From Bacteroidetes bacterium HGW-Bacteroidetes-4 (GTDB taxonomy: Bacteria; Bacteroidota; Bacteroidia; Bacteroidales; SZUA-534): a stretch of DNA of 64,000 bases. Below, in pieces: positions 1-9,260 of this stretch. The stretch's first letter is position 1; each line of letters starts with the position of its first letter. Made by a program: the position numbers and the translations under genes. Below the pieces are notes generated by a model. It worked only from the letters and a program-made list of their open reading frames with translations. It was not told where the DNA came from and made no database searches. The stretch covers positions 1 to 64,000 of the forward strand of contig PHDD01000018.1 in NCBI GenBank assembly GCA_002840905.1, read 5' to 3'.

Positions 1-123
1 ATAAATTTGATTAGATTCACATCAAAAGTTTTTCTGTAATATAATCAATTTGTTTATCTTTCCCGATAGTCATATAAAATAAATAACTGAAATCGAAAAG
101 TAATCAGGTGAATAAAACACAGA

Positions 124-321
124 TTAATTTAAACTAAACAGCTTTAAGTTGGCGTAAAGTTTAAAACGGCTTAAGCAAGCTTTACTGGATTCAATAATAA
201 TTATGTGCCCTTGTTTGCGAATCAATTGACTGCCATCCTGAAAAGTTTCGATAATAGCTAAATCAGGCCTGATTTCGACGCGAGGTTCATAATAAATATC
301 TTTTTTTGTTGACTTTTCCAT
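124..321 (-). CDS. Hypothetical 65-residue protein
   Basis: I do not recognise this short open frame. It reads downstream of the FecR gene on the same strand, after a 118-bp gap. The product is mixed charged/hydrophobic (an ETFQDGSQLIRKQGH stretch, then IIII), with no signal peptide or clear motif. Nothing else competes for the stretch. In Bacteroidota the position after a FecR gene is normally taken by a TonB-dependent SusC-like receptor, and this is not one. It could be a real small gene or a chance frame in AT-rich DNA. Confidence 0.3.
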   Translation of the reverse strand: MEKSTKKDIYYEPRVEIRPDLAIIETFQDGSQLIRKQGHIIIIESSKACLSRFKLYANLKLFSLN

Positions 322-439
322 AACACAAACATTTAGAGGAAAAATGCAGGTTAAAGATACCTAAATATTACGATTTAACAGCAATCTTACCATTAAATTT
401 TATGTAGTTCCTTTGAAAGTAAACGGAGATAGATATAAG

Positions 440-1432
440 CTACGAAAGTGGTTGAATTCCGGCTGATTTTGTTTTTTTTGTAAAAACAATTGCCTTGTTT
501 GTAATTTTATATTCCCAGCCCATGGCCAATGCAATTACCTGTGAAATATTTTTTTCGCTTGGATTATCAAATGTACCACTGTAGCGGAGATCCTGTACAT
601 TTTCGGGCAGTATTACCTGCTTGCCAAAATACTCGCCTAACTGACTGGCAACAGATTCTAACGGTGTATTATTGAAAATAAGCTGATTGCTCTTCCACGA
701 GATTGCATTTGGATTAAACACTTCTTGCTTTGAAATGGTGCCTGAATGGGTATCGAAGTATACCTGTTGCTCTTTTTCAACTACCAAAGCATTTTTACTG
801 GTGTTCCCAAACCAAACTTTACCGCTATATACATTAAGCGCCCAAGTTTTACTCTGCTCTTTAACCTGCAAATTAAAGCTGGTTCCTAAAACTTTAGCCC
901 GAAGCCCCTTTCCCGATTCAATGATAAAAGGAAGTTCTGCATTTTTTTCTACTTCAAAATAAGCTTCACCCCTGAGTTTAACATTTCGGTTTTTCTTATT
1001 ATATGCTTTATCAAGCAACAAACTCGATTCAGCATTTAACCAAACCCGGGTATTGTCGGGTAATTGAATTTGTTCGGTATTTTGAGCCGTCTGATACAAA
1101 TATTGCTGGTTGTTTTTTGTAGATAAAATACCAAAAATGCCCAACAATACTATAATTGAAGCTGCAACAGCAATTAATTGCAATCTTGGTGGTTTATTGA
1201 GATAACGAACCTTATTGGAATCGCGCAAGTGCTTAAATTGCTCCCATTCAGCATCAACATCGATATTCAGATTGTATCGGAATTGATTACTTAATTTCCA
1301 AACCTTTTGAAGCTCGGTATAAACCGCTTTATTTTCAGGCACAGACAACCATTGCTCAAGTTGTAACTCCTCGTTTCCGGTGAGTTTCTCTCCGCTTATG
1401 CTTTTGGTTACTATGCCGAAAATGTTTTCCAT
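440..1432 (-). CDS. FecR-family anti-sigma factor
   Basis: A membrane anti-sigma factor expected to hold the adjacent ECF sigma factor and release it on an envelope signal. Residues 1-80 form a charged helical cytoplasmic part, with an LEQWLSVPENKAVY segment typical of Bacteroidota FecR proteins. One membrane segment lies at about 84-104 (rich in A, I, V and L). A FecR beta domain follows (about 115-215, with LPDNTRVWLNAESSL and GEAYFEV). The C-terminal DUF4974-type domain (about 255-322) contains LIFNNTPLESVASQL. The 330-residue length is normal for the family. The gene starts 11 bp after the sigma stop, so the two are one operon. No SusC/SusD pair follows within the window, so the signal and targets are unknown. 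Confidence 0.93.
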   Translation of the reverse strand: MENIFGIVTKSISGEKLTGNEELQLEQWLSVPENKAVYTELQKVWKLSNQFRYNLNIDVDAEWEQFKHLRDSNKVRYLNKPPRLQLIAVAASIIVLLGIFGILSTKNNQQYLYQTAQNTEQIQLPDNTRVWLNAESSLLLDKAYNKKNRNVKLRGEAYFEVEKNAELPFIIESGKGLRAKVLGTSFNLQVKEQSKTWALNVYSGKVWFGNTSKNALVVEKEQQVYFDTHSGTISKQEVFNPNAISWKSNQLIFNNTPLESVASQLGEYFGKQVILPENVQDLRYSGTFDNPSEKNISQVIALAMGWEYKITNKAIVFTKKTKSAGIQPLS

Positions 1433-1443
1433 AAATTCACAAT

Positions 1444-2007
1444 CTAGTTATAAAACAGTTGAAACAGGTACTGCCCTACCCCTAAAAAAAGAAAAACATG
1501 AATTAAATCCATATAAGGTTTCAGACTTACCCGTAAATCCCTTAGCGCCTTGCTTATATGCTTTTCAACGGCCTTCAAACTAATATTTAATTCCTCTGCA
1601 ATTTCTTTATTACTCAGATCAGAAAACCGACTTAGGCTAAAAACAGTCTGACATTTATCGGGCAAAGCAGCAATTGCTTTTTTTATGGCAAGCTCAACTT
1701 CATCCGACAAATAATCGCTGTTTGGTTTTACCTGTAAACTATCAAAAATGTTATCAGCCGATTGCTCCTCGTTTACAATCCGTTTGTTTTTATCGATAAA
1801 ATTTAATGCCGTATTTATTACCGAGCGATGTAGGTAAGCCCGCATGTTTTGATCGAAATTTACTTCGTTACGCAGGTTCCAAAGTTTTAAAAATACCTGC
1901 TGTACAATGTCACGAGCATCATCGCGATCTTTGAGAACGCCAAACGCCACGTTTACTAAAAACGAATAATTTATTTTATAAATATCTTCAAACTGGTTTT
2001 CAGTCAT
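1444..2007 (-). CDS. ECF RNA polymerase sigma-70 factor
   Basis: An extracytoplasmic-function sigma factor of the Bacteroidota FecR-linked kind, 187 residues. Region 2 contains DDARDIVQQVFLKLW. Region 4 contains LPDKCQTVFSLSRFSDLSNKEIAEEL and the recognition helix SLKAVEKHISKALRDLR. The open frame extends up to 2181, but the extra 56-58 residues do not resemble a sigma factor and would cross a good promoter at 2026-2056. I therefore start at the ATG at 2007; 2013 is equally possible (MAMTENQF or MTENQF). The last about 20 residues are strongly hydrophobic (LIHVFLFLGVGQYLFQLF), which might place the protein near the membrane. The gene sits 11 bp upstream of fecR, and its product presumably controls a regulon that is not visible here. 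Confidence 0.92.
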   Translation of the reverse strand: MTENQFEDIYKINYSFLVNVAFGVLKDRDDARDIVQQVFLKLWNLRNEVNFDQNMRAYLHRSVINTALNFIDKNKRIVNEEQSADNIFDSLQVKPNSDYLSDEVELAIKKAIAALPDKCQTVFSLSRFSDLSNKEIAEELNISLKAVEKHISKALRDLRVSLKPYMDLIHVFLFLGVGQYLFQLFYN

Positions 2008-2025
2008 TGCCATAAATTCGTTGCC

Positions 2026-2056
2026 CAAAAGTAAATTACTGCATCTAATTAACAAA
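2026..2056 (-). promoter_or_regulatory. Bacteroidota-type promoter of the sigma/fecR operon
   Basis: Read on the minus strand, TTTG (2056-2053) is followed by 19 bases and then TACTTTTG (2033-2026). This fits the known Bacteroidota consensus TTTG-N19-TAnnTTTG at both boxes and in spacing. The implied start site is near 2019, only 6-12 bases before the two candidate ATG codons, so the message would be nearly leaderless. This supports the short sigma-factor start. Confidence 0.6.
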
Positions 2057-2154
2057 ACAAAAGAAGAAAAAATGACGTTTTGTAACCAATGGTTTATTTG
2101 TGCGTCAAAATCATTATTCAACAACACATGAGTTTTACCCCTAAAAGAAACATT

Positions 2155-4155
2155 ATGAAACATTTGAAAAAATTTATTCACTTAACCTTTGTGTTACTAT
2201 TGCTATCATTTATGACAAAAGCACAAGAACAAAAAGAGTTGCCGGGCGATGTAAGCCTGCCCTCAACTACCGAAGAACTTGAAAAAATGGCGGCATCCGA
2301 TATTGGCAATTACAAATACAATGTTGCCTCGTACTTTGCCAAACCATTAAAAAGCAGTTTTCAGTTTTCTCCAAAAGGAAATTACCTGTCGTACCGCGAA
2401 AAAGACGAAAACAGCAAACGACACGTATATGTAATGAGCACTGAAAATGAAAAAGTTACCAGGGTAATTACTGAAGATGAAGAGCTAATCCGGGGTTATG
2501 GCTGGGTAAACGATGAACGCTTAATTAATATAAAAGATCAGGGCGGAAACGAAAACTACCAGCTTTTTGCCGTAAATATCGATGGTTCAAATCCTCAGGC
2601 CTTAACTCCGTTTGAAAATGTTAGAGTTGGTATTTTAGAGATGCTAAAAGAACAACCCGACTACATTATTATTCAGATGAATAAAGACAATGCCCAGGTA
2701 TTTGAGCCCTACCGCATTAATGTAAATACAGGTGAATTTACCAAGCTTTTTGAAAACACCGATTTATCGAGCCCCATAATGGGATACGATTTTGATAAAG
2801 ATGGAAACCTTCGTGGGTTCACCAAGCAGGTAAATGGTACCGAATTACAATTTATGTATCGTTTTAACGAAAATGAAGATTTTCAGGTTATTGAACATTA
2901 TGACTGGAAAGGTTCGTTTAGTGTAATCGGATTCGATTACAACTCTGAGAATAAACACCTGGCTTATGTGGCAACCAATTTGAATCGCGATAAAGAAGCC
3001 GTTTGTTTATACGATTTAGCCAACAAAAAAATACTTAAAGTGTTGTTTGAAAACGACACTTTTGATGCCAATGGTATGTCAAGGTCACGAAAACGCAACT
3101 GGGAAATTGATTACTTCTCATACAACGGTGAGAAATTTCAAATTGAACCTGTAAGTGAACATTACAAGAAATTGCATACAAAATTCAAAGCTCAATTTGG
3201 AAACAAAGATTTTTGGATTACTGATAAAACCGACGATGAAGACAAATACCTGCTTTATGTAACCAGCGACAAACTTTATGGTGAATATCACATTTACAAT
3301 GCAACCAAAGATGAATTTAAATTGATGATTACCTTAATGCCACAGATTAAGGAAGAAGATATGGCTGAAATGCGATCTATTAAATTCAAAAGTCGCGATG
3401 GTTTTACGGTTTATGCCTACATCACACTACCTGAAAAAGCGCTTAAAGGAGAAAAAGTTCCCATGATTGTTAATCCTCACGGGGGTCCTTATGGTGTTCG
3501 CGACAGTTGGGGATTTAATCCCGAAACCCAATTATTTGCCAGCCGTGGATACGCCACTTTACAAGTAAACTACCGTGGTTCAGGAGGTTATGGAAAAGAA
3601 TTTTATCTGGCCGGAAGCAAACAAATTGGTCGCAATATGTTAAACGATTTGGAAGATGGTGTTCAATACTGTATTGAACAAGGTTGGGCCGATAAAAATA
3701 AAATTGCCATTTACGGAGCCAGTTACGGTGGTTTGGCAACTTTAGGAAGTTTAATAAAAACGCCTGACTTGTATGTTTGCGGAATTGATTATGTAGGTGT
3801 ATCGAACCTGTTTACCTTTGTTAATTCGTTCCCGGCCTACTGGAAACCTTTTATGGCTCAGTTTTATGCCCAATGGTACGACCCTGAAAACCCGGAAGAG
3901 AAAAAAATAATGGAAGAAGTATCGCCTGCTTTACGGGCAAATGAGATAACCAAACCACTTTTTGTTATTCAGGGAGCAAACGATCCAAGGGTAAATATTA
4001 ACGAATCGGATCAAATTGTGAAAACCCTGCGTGCGAAAGGCGAAGTTATTCCCTACATGGTAAAATACAATGAGGGACACGGTTTTCATCACGAAGAAAA
4101 CCAATTAGAGTTATACCGCTATATGATGGGCTTTTTTAACAAATATTTGAACTAA
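2155..4155 (+). CDS. Secreted prolyl oligopeptidase family (S9) serine peptidase
   Basis: A 666-residue exported peptidase that probably cleaves oligopeptides (dipeptidyl-peptidase/acylaminoacyl-peptidase-like). I chose the ATG at 2155 because it opens a signal peptide (MKHLKKFIHL, then FVLLLLSFMTKAQ); the frame is open back to 2089 without meaning. Residues 50-400 form a beta-propeller-like half. The C-terminal alpha/beta-hydrolase half carries GASYGG with Ser523, Asp610 (in GANDPRV) and His642 (in EGHGFHHEE). This is the catalytic triad in canonical S9 order. It is divergent from the sigma/FecR operon and ends at a hairpin terminator. A regulatory link to that sigma factor is possible but unproven. 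Confidence 0.93.
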   Translation: MKHLKKFIHLTFVLLLLSFMTKAQEQKELPGDVSLPSTTEELEKMAASDIGNYKYNVASYFAKPLKSSFQFSPKGNYLSYREKDENSKRHVYVMSTENEKVTRVITEDEELIRGYGWVNDERLINIKDQGGNENYQLFAVNIDGSNPQALTPFENVRVGILEMLKEQPDYIIIQMNKDNAQVFEPYRINVNTGEFTKLFENTDLSSPIMGYDFDKDGNLRGFTKQVNGTELQFMYRFNENEDFQVIEHYDWKGSFSVIGFDYNSENKHLAYVATNLNRDKEAVCLYDLANKKILKVLFENDTFDANGMSRSRKRNWEIDYFSYNGEKFQIEPVSEHYKKLHTKFKAQFGNKDFWITDKTDDEDKYLLYVTSDKLYGEYHIYNATKDEFKLMITLMPQIKEEDMAEMRSIKFKSRDGFTVYAYITLPEKALKGEKVPMIVNPHGGPYGVRDSWGFNPETQLFASRGYATLQVNYRGSGGYGKEFYLAGSKQIGRNMLNDLEDGVQYCIEQGWADKNKIAIYGASYGGLATLGSLIKTPDLYVCGIDYVGVSNLFTFVNSFPAYWKPFMAQFYAQWYDPENPEEKKIMEEVSPALRANEITKPLFVIQGANDPRVNINESDQIVKTLRAKGEVIPYMVKYNEGHGFHHEENQLELYRYMMGFFNKYLN

Positions 4156-4175
4156 CAAAATTTTTACTGAATTCT

Positions 4176-4207
4176 AAAGCCGGAAAATCAATTTTCGGCT
4201 TTTTTTT
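4176..4207 (+). terminator. Rho-independent terminator after the S9 peptidase
   Basis: AGCCGGAAAAT at 4178-4188 pairs with ATTTTCGGCT at 4191-4200 (one bulged G). It is followed by an unbroken T run to 4207 and lies 20 bases after the peptidase stop codon. Confidence 0.8.
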
Positions 4208-4276
4208 ATGTTCATTAACCAACCTGTGAAGTGTATATAAACAAATTCACTATATTTAAAACGCAAATTTCAACTC

Positions 4277-5146
4277 ATGGAACAACTGAATACATTTCTT
4301 TCAACTACTGGTGGAAAAGTTGTATTGATAGCGGCTTTGGCTATTGGTGCACATCTTGTTGTATTACTTATAAGATCCATCGACCGGATAATTCTGTACC
4401 GACTAACCAAAAAACGGGCGAAGTGGAGTTCCATTCAATCGTTGGGTTTTAGCATTCTTATTTTTTCGGTTTATTTTATAGCCATTGGCAAAATTTTAAT
4501 GGAACTTGGGGTTTCATTAACCGCGTATATTGCCAGCGCCAGCGTAATTGGACTTGCCGTGGGTTTTGGTACGCAAGGACTAATACAGGATGTTATAACC
4601 GGTGTTTCCATTGTGTTTTCAAACTTAATAAATGTTGGTGAGTTGGTCGAAGTAAACGGAGTAACCGGCGTGGTCCGGTCCATTAATATGCGTTTTATCG
4701 AAATTGAAGACCATTTGGGAAACCTTGCTTACATACCCAACCGTACCATTACAAAAGTTGTCCGCTATCCAAAAGGATACCTCAGTTGCAGTATCGATTT
4801 TGTAAACACTCCCAAATTGTTGGAAAACCCTTCTACTTTTAATGAAATTGATGCTTTTTTGAAATCGGTAAAGGAACAATTTCAAGGAATCTTTAGAGGA
4901 AGTATTTCCATGTACAATGATAAAACCACCAGTACCGGAAAAAAATATTCACGAATCAAACTTAGAATCTGGCCCGGACGAACCCAATTAATTGACAGTA
5001 CCCTTAAACATGAACTATTGGATATACTAAAAAAAGCTGAACCCGACTATAAGGACTGGATGCTGAGTATAAATTATGAAATTGAGAATGGTAAATGCAA
5101 AAAACATAAAAACAATAACAAATCACAGGTAAGCGAGACAAGCTAA
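4277..5146 (+). CDS. MscS-family small-conductance mechanosensitive channel
   Basis: A 289-residue inner-membrane channel of the short MscS type, which lets solutes out when membrane tension rises. Membrane segments lie at about 12-33, 50-75 and 80-112. The third, pore-lining helix has the family pattern of small and glycine residues (ASASVIGLAVGFGTQGLIQD). The beta domain follows with GELVEVNGVTGVV and IPNRTI. A positively charged tail ends the protein (CKKHKNNNKSQ). It is a single gene after the peptidase terminator and converges on the YfcC-type transporter gene, 33 bp apart, with no convincing terminator between them. Confidence 0.93.
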   Translation: MEQLNTFLSTTGGKVVLIAALAIGAHLVVLLIRSIDRIILYRLTKKRAKWSSIQSLGFSILIFSVYFIAIGKILMELGVSLTAYIASASVIGLAVGFGTQGLIQDVITGVSIVFSNLINVGELVEVNGVTGVVRSINMRFIEIEDHLGNLAYIPNRTITKVVRYPKGYLSCSIDFVNTPKLLENPSTFNEIDAFLKSVKEQFQGIFRGSISMYNDKTTSTGKKYSRIKLRIWPGRTQLIDSTLKHELLDILKKAEPDYKDWMLSINYEIENGKCKKHKNNNKSQVSETS

Positions 5147-5179
5147 GTTGCTCTATTAAAGAGTAATGCCTGTTTTGTT

Positions 5180-6778
5180 TTAAAACCCGTTTAACTTCAT
5201 GGTAACGGTTGGAATTAATAACAGCCATCCTAAAATCATTAAAACAATCATAAACGGAGTTATCCATTTTACCCATTTATCGTAAGGGATTCGGGCCACA
5301 CCCAATACACCGATTAAAACGCCCGATGTGGGAGTTATCATGTTGGTAAACCCATCGCCCAATTGAAAAGCAACTACTGTTGCCTGACGCGATAAACCAA
5401 TTAAATCGGAAAATGGAGCCATTATGGGCATGGTTAAAGCAGCCTTGGCCGAGCCCGAAGGAATCACCACATTTATCAGGGTTTGGATGCCATACATAAC
5501 ACTTACCGAACCCAATTGTCCAAATTCATTCATGGAACGAGTCAAACCATGCAGAATGGTATCAATTATTTTACCCTCCTGCAAAACAACAATTATTCCA
5601 CCGGCCAAACCCACTACAAAAGCAGCCGACATAATATCTTTTGCCCCTTCGATAAATAATTTGGCAATATTGTTTGCTGATTTGTTCATAGCTATACCAC
5701 TAAAAATTCCCATGGCAAAAAACAAACTGGCTATTTCCATTATGTACCATTGATATCCCATAACTCCAACAATCAGATAAATAATGGTAAACAGTAACAA
5801 GGTTAATACAAAAAAGTGAGCCGATTTACGCAGGCTTAATCCGCCAAGTATAGCGAACAAAGCAGTGGTAATCGGTATAATAGCCACTTGCTCATTCAGG
5901 TTACCAATAGATAATACGGAAAGTGGATATTTTACAGAAAAAATTATCATGCCAATAAGCAAAATAAAATAAGCTACATAAGCCGCTTTGGGTGTATGGT
6001 ACGAAATGGTTTCAGCGGAATCCGATCCTTTTTTCCTCCAGTAGGCGTCGTCGTCATAAACCAGCGAGCGTTTCGGGTTTTTCTTAATTCTACGGGCATA
6101 CCATAAAACAAAAGCAATTCCCACAAAATTGAGTACAAACCAAATAAAAATGCGGTATTCAAAACCCGAGAACAAAGGAATTTGAGCCAACCCCTGCGCA
6201 ATTCCAATGGTAAACGGATTTAAAATGGCTCCGGCAAAACCCAATCCGGCTGCAACAAAACACATGCTTACTCCTACTATGGAATCGTAGCCCATACTTA
6301 TGGCCAGGGGAACAAAAATTATTATGAAGGCAATGGTTTCTTCGCTCATTCCGAATATGGCGCCAAATAAGCTAAACATAAGCATTATTAAAGTAATAAC
6401 CATATTGTCGATTCCCAATATACGAATCAGTTTAAAACGTTCTAAACGTCGGGTAAAGTTAAGAAAACTGGCTATTCCCACATCGAGGGCACGGCTTTCG
6501 TTCATTATCCAAAAAGCCCCACCTATCATTAAAATAAAAACTATGATTCCGGCCTGATTCTCGAAACCGGTGAAAAGTGCAGCAAAAACCTCCCAGGTTT
6601 GCGGCTGACTTTCGACATACTCAAACACTTTAACCGTTTGTTCCTGGCCATTCACTATTTCTACTTTGTCGGTATATTGACCACCGGGAACAAACCAGGT
6701 GGCAATGGCCGAAATTAGAATAAACAAAAAAACGATTACATAAGTATGAGGTACCTGACGTTTTTGGTTTCGTAACAT
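5180..6778 (-). CDS. YfcC/DcuC-family membrane transporter
   Basis: A 532-residue polytopic membrane protein with about twelve hydrophobic segments, matching the YfcC branch of the DcuC (C4-dicarboxylate/basic amino acid carrier) superfamily. The N-terminus has the family look: PHTYVIVFLFILISAIATWFVPGG, then a short periplasmic loop with FxGFENQAGIIVFIL. Two helical-hairpin regions rich in Gly/Ser occur (FGMSEETIAFI; VVIPSGSAKAALTMPIMAP), as expected for this fold. The substrate cannot be read from sequence; YfcC homologues are annotated both as arginine/ornithine antiporters and as dicarboxylate carriers. It stands alone on the minus strand with 135 bases upstream in which I see no recognisable site. 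Confidence 0.88.
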   Translation of the reverse strand: MLRNQKRQVPHTYVIVFLFILISAIATWFVPGGQYTDKVEIVNGQEQTVKVFEYVESQPQTWEVFAALFTGFENQAGIIVFILMIGGAFWIMNESRALDVGIASFLNFTRRLERFKLIRILGIDNMVITLIMLMFSLFGAIFGMSEETIAFIIIFVPLAISMGYDSIVGVSMCFVAAGLGFAGAILNPFTIGIAQGLAQIPLFSGFEYRIFIWFVLNFVGIAFVLWYARRIKKNPKRSLVYDDDAYWRKKGSDSAETISYHTPKAAYVAYFILLIGMIIFSVKYPLSVLSIGNLNEQVAIIPITTALFAILGGLSLRKSAHFFVLTLLLFTIIYLIVGVMGYQWYIMEIASLFFAMGIFSGIAMNKSANNIAKLFIEGAKDIMSAAFVVGLAGGIIVVLQEGKIIDTILHGLTRSMNEFGQLGSVSVMYGIQTLINVVIPSGSAKAALTMPIMAPFSDLIGLSRQATVVAFQLGDGFTNMITPTSGVLIGVLGVARIPYDKWVKWITPFMIVLMILGWLLLIPTVTMKLNGF

Positions 6779-6913
6779 AATTAAGGTTTTAAAGCGCTAA
6801 AATAATTATTTGGACGGGGCCTCCAAAACTATTATTAAAAGCATTGGTTTTTTATATAATAACACCTCATCAGAAAATATCATAACGTAACCCTCAATCC
6901 AGCTTTAATTATT

Positions 6914-8380
6914 TTATTCCAACATTCTGAGTTCCTTTTGTGCTCGTTTATGAATCTCGCTTTTATATATTGGTGCATCGAGATGCAGGCACAATTGAAA
7001 ATATTTTGCAGCCAAATCGTTCCGATTTATTGACTGATATACCTGACCCAAATAAAAGGCTGCATAACAAGGATAATAATAATCTGCGGCAAAATCGGTA
7101 TCGATGGTCATTTCGTAAAACAATATGGCTTTTTTATAATCGTTTAACTGATGATAGGCCCGCGCCAAACGGTAGCTGTATTCCAGCTTTTGTTCCCGTT
7201 TAAAATTTGCTACCTGATTTTTGTTTTGCAATAAAACTGCTGCCGATGCTGTATAATTTCCTCCATCGAAAAGTAAGCGGCTTTTTAGTAGTTCCGTTTT
7301 CCAATTAACGGCATGAGTTGCTTCATAAACAGCCTGCTTGTCTTGTGGTGAAGTGTTATTTTCTGATGTTAGTATTTCAGAAACCAAAGCCTGTTCTTTA
7401 TCTTTATCATCAAAAATAAAATAATACCAGGCCAGTTTAAGCTTGCCAAAAGTAATTTGATTTTCGATGGCTGGGTTTGTTATAAATCGCTCCAAAAAAT
7501 GAACCGCATTGTCATCAAGCTGGTTGAGCAAAGCCACGCCCAACATCAAATCAAACATGGGGATTCGTTTGTTATAACCCAAAGAATCCGCCAATTGAAG
7601 GGCAATTAAACCCGATGATTGCTGATTGCTTTTATTAAAACACAATACTTGCGCATATAAAGCTATTGGACTTGCAGTAGTTAATGCAACTTCATTTGAA
7701 CAACAAGTCAATGAAACTTTGGAGTAATTATTAAAGCTGGTTTGCAATAAAGCATCAATTATAAACAGTTCCTGCTGTATTAAAGGTTGAGATTCGGTTT
7801 TTTCAAGCAGGTTTTTAAGCGATGTCGGATATTTTTCTTCCCAAAACTTGCGTTCATCTTCATTATCGTTTAAAAGCCAACTATTTATCCAGAACTGAAA
7901 AACCGTAGCAATAAATTGATGTTTTTGGTTTAAAACAAAGTCGGGATATTTTTTGACGTTGTTTTTTTGCTGCTTATAAAAGGCCCAATAATTTGAAAAT
8001 GCTTTTACCAATTCCTGTTTTTGTATCGACACCACACAAAGCATCAAATACATATCGGCCTGATAATATAGTGTTAAAGCATCTTTTGGAGATTGACTTT
8101 TAAGTAAAATTATGTTTTCTGAAATACTTTGGTAGACTGTATCCGTTGCGTTTTGCCGTTGTCCCAAAACAACTTCTAAAAACAAAGCATACGAATTATA
8201 ATAAATATGGTGGGTGCTTTTATAATTGGTTTGTTCAAGTAAATTCAGCGCATTGGGTATTTCCATCTGTAAAAGTTTCCGATGTACTTTTGTATAAATG
8301 GGAATTGAATCCTGTGCTACAGTATTCAAGCCTATTCCATACGATAAAACAAGCGCTATAATTACCAAAAAATGTTTCAA
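6914..8380 (-). CDS. TPR-repeat exported protein
   Basis: A 488-residue protein made mostly of helical repeats. The clearest tetratricopeptide repeats are near the C-terminus (LARAYHQLNDYKKAILFYEM; AFYLGQVYQSINRNDLAAKYFQ). An export signal opens it (KHFLVIIALVLSYGIGLNTVAQ). The only upstream ATG in frame (8470) lies inside the terminator hairpin of the preceding gene, and the residues it would add are unconvincing. The likely start is the TTG at 8380, which directly precedes Lys-His and the signal peptide. The function is unknown; TPR proteins are scaffolds. It follows the zinc-ribbon/Nif3 pair on the same strand but is separated from it by the terminator. Confidence 0.75.
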   Translation of the reverse strand: MKHFLVIIALVLSYGIGLNTVAQDSIPIYTKVHRKLLQMEIPNALNLLEQTNYKSTHHIYYNSYALFLEVVLGQRQNATDTVYQSISENIILLKSQSPKDALTLYYQADMYLMLCVVSIQKQELVKAFSNYWAFYKQQKNNVKKYPDFVLNQKHQFIATVFQFWINSWLLNDNEDERKFWEEKYPTSLKNLLEKTESQPLIQQELFIIDALLQTSFNNYSKVSLTCCSNEVALTTASPIALYAQVLCFNKSNQQSSGLIALQLADSLGYNKRIPMFDLMLGVALLNQLDDNAVHFLERFITNPAIENQITFGKLKLAWYYFIFDDKDKEQALVSEILTSENNTSPQDKQAVYEATHAVNWKTELLKSRLLFDGGNYTASAAVLLQNKNQVANFKREQKLEYSYRLARAYHQLNDYKKAILFYEMTIDTDFAADYYYPCYAAFYLGQVYQSINRNDLAAKYFQLCLHLDAPIYKSEIHKRAQKELRMLE

Positions 8381-8440
8381 TTTGACAAAAAAGTAAAGTT
8401 TAATCAAAGAAACACATTTTATGGCTAATCGCGAAAAAGC

Positions 8441-8475
8441 AAAAAAAAAGGTTGTCAAAATAATTGACAACCTTT
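8441..8475 (-). terminator. Strong terminator after the zinc-ribbon gene
   Basis: A perfect 12-bp stem: AAAGGTTGTCAA (8447-8458) and TTGACAACCTTT (8464-8475), with a 5-base loop. Read on the minus strand it is followed by a 9-base T run. It lies 18 bases after the zinc-ribbon stop codon. Confidence 0.88.
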
Positions 8476-8492
8476 GGTATAAAAATCTTTAT

Positions 8493-9257
8493 CTATTCTT
8501 CGGTAAAACCGGCATCAACCAGAATTCTTCCGCAATACTCACAAACAATTATGCGTTTACGGGCGCGAATATCGACCTGACGTTGTGGTGGAATTTTGTT
8601 GTAACAACCGCCACAGGCATCGCGTTGAACGGTAACCACTGCCATACCATTGCGAGCGTTCCCTTTAATACGGTGATAAGCCAACAAATATCTGTCGTCG
8701 ATATTTTTTTCAATTTCTTTAATCCTGGCACTCAGCCTGTCTTCTTCAATTTGTGTTTCAGAAACGATTGAGTCCAATTCTTTTCTTTTCTGAGTTAAAT
8801 CGCCACTACGCTCTTCGAAAGTTTGCTCCGATGAGGCAATTAGCTCGCTTTTCTTTTCAATGTCGATAGTAAACTCACGAATTCTTTTCTCACAAAGTTC
8901 AATTTCAAGCGTCTGAAACTCAATCTCTTTCGATAAAGAATCGAACTCCCGGTTGTTACGAACATTGTTTTGTTGTTCCTGGTATTTCTTAATCAACACC
9001 TGTGATTCAGCAATTTCATTCTTTTTACTGGCAACGGCCTGTTCCAGATCTTTAACCTCAATTTTAAGGTTTTCAATTCGGGTACTCAGTCCGGCCAATT
9101 CGTCTTCAAGATCCTGCACCTCTAATGGCAACTCACCACGCAGCAATGCTATTTTTGTAATTTCACTGTCAACCATTTGCAGATCGAACAAAGACTTTAG
9201 CTTTTGTTCCATGGTTATTTCCGCAGATTTTCCTTCCTTATTCGCTTTATCCGCCAT
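8493..9257 (-). CDS. Coiled-coil C4 zinc-ribbon protein (DUF164/HP0958-like)
   Basis: A 254-residue cytoplasmic protein. About 190 residues of long heptad-rich coiled coil (DLEDELAGLSTRIENLKIEV) lead to a C-terminal zinc ribbon with Cys215-x2-Cys218 and Cys239-x2-Cys242. This is the arrangement of Helicobacter pylori HP0958 and Chlamydia CT398, which bind nucleic acid or sigma-54 partners in those species. The role in Bacteroidota is not established. It lies 3 bp after the Nif3-family gene, a pairing found in many bacteria, and ends at a strong terminator. Confidence 0.9.
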   Translation of the reverse strand: MADKANKEGKSAEITMEQKLKSLFDLQMVDSEITKIALLRGELPLEVQDLEDELAGLSTRIENLKIEVKDLEQAVASKKNEIAESQVLIKKYQEQQNNVRNNREFDSLSKEIEFQTLEIELCEKRIREFTIDIEKKSELIASSEQTFEERSGDLTQKRKELDSIVSETQIEEDRLSARIKEIEKNIDDRYLLAYHRIKGNARNGMAVVTVQRDACGGCYNKIPPQRQVDIRARKRIIVCEYCGRILVDAGFTEE

Positions 9258-9260
9258 CGT

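Noticed and set aside
4231-4452. Open frame of 73 residues on the plus strand
   Set aside because: Out-of-frame overlap with the start of the MscS gene.
8421-8771. Open frame of 116 residues on the plus strand across 8441-8475
   Set aside because: It crosses the terminator hairpin and lies antisense to the zinc-ribbon gene.
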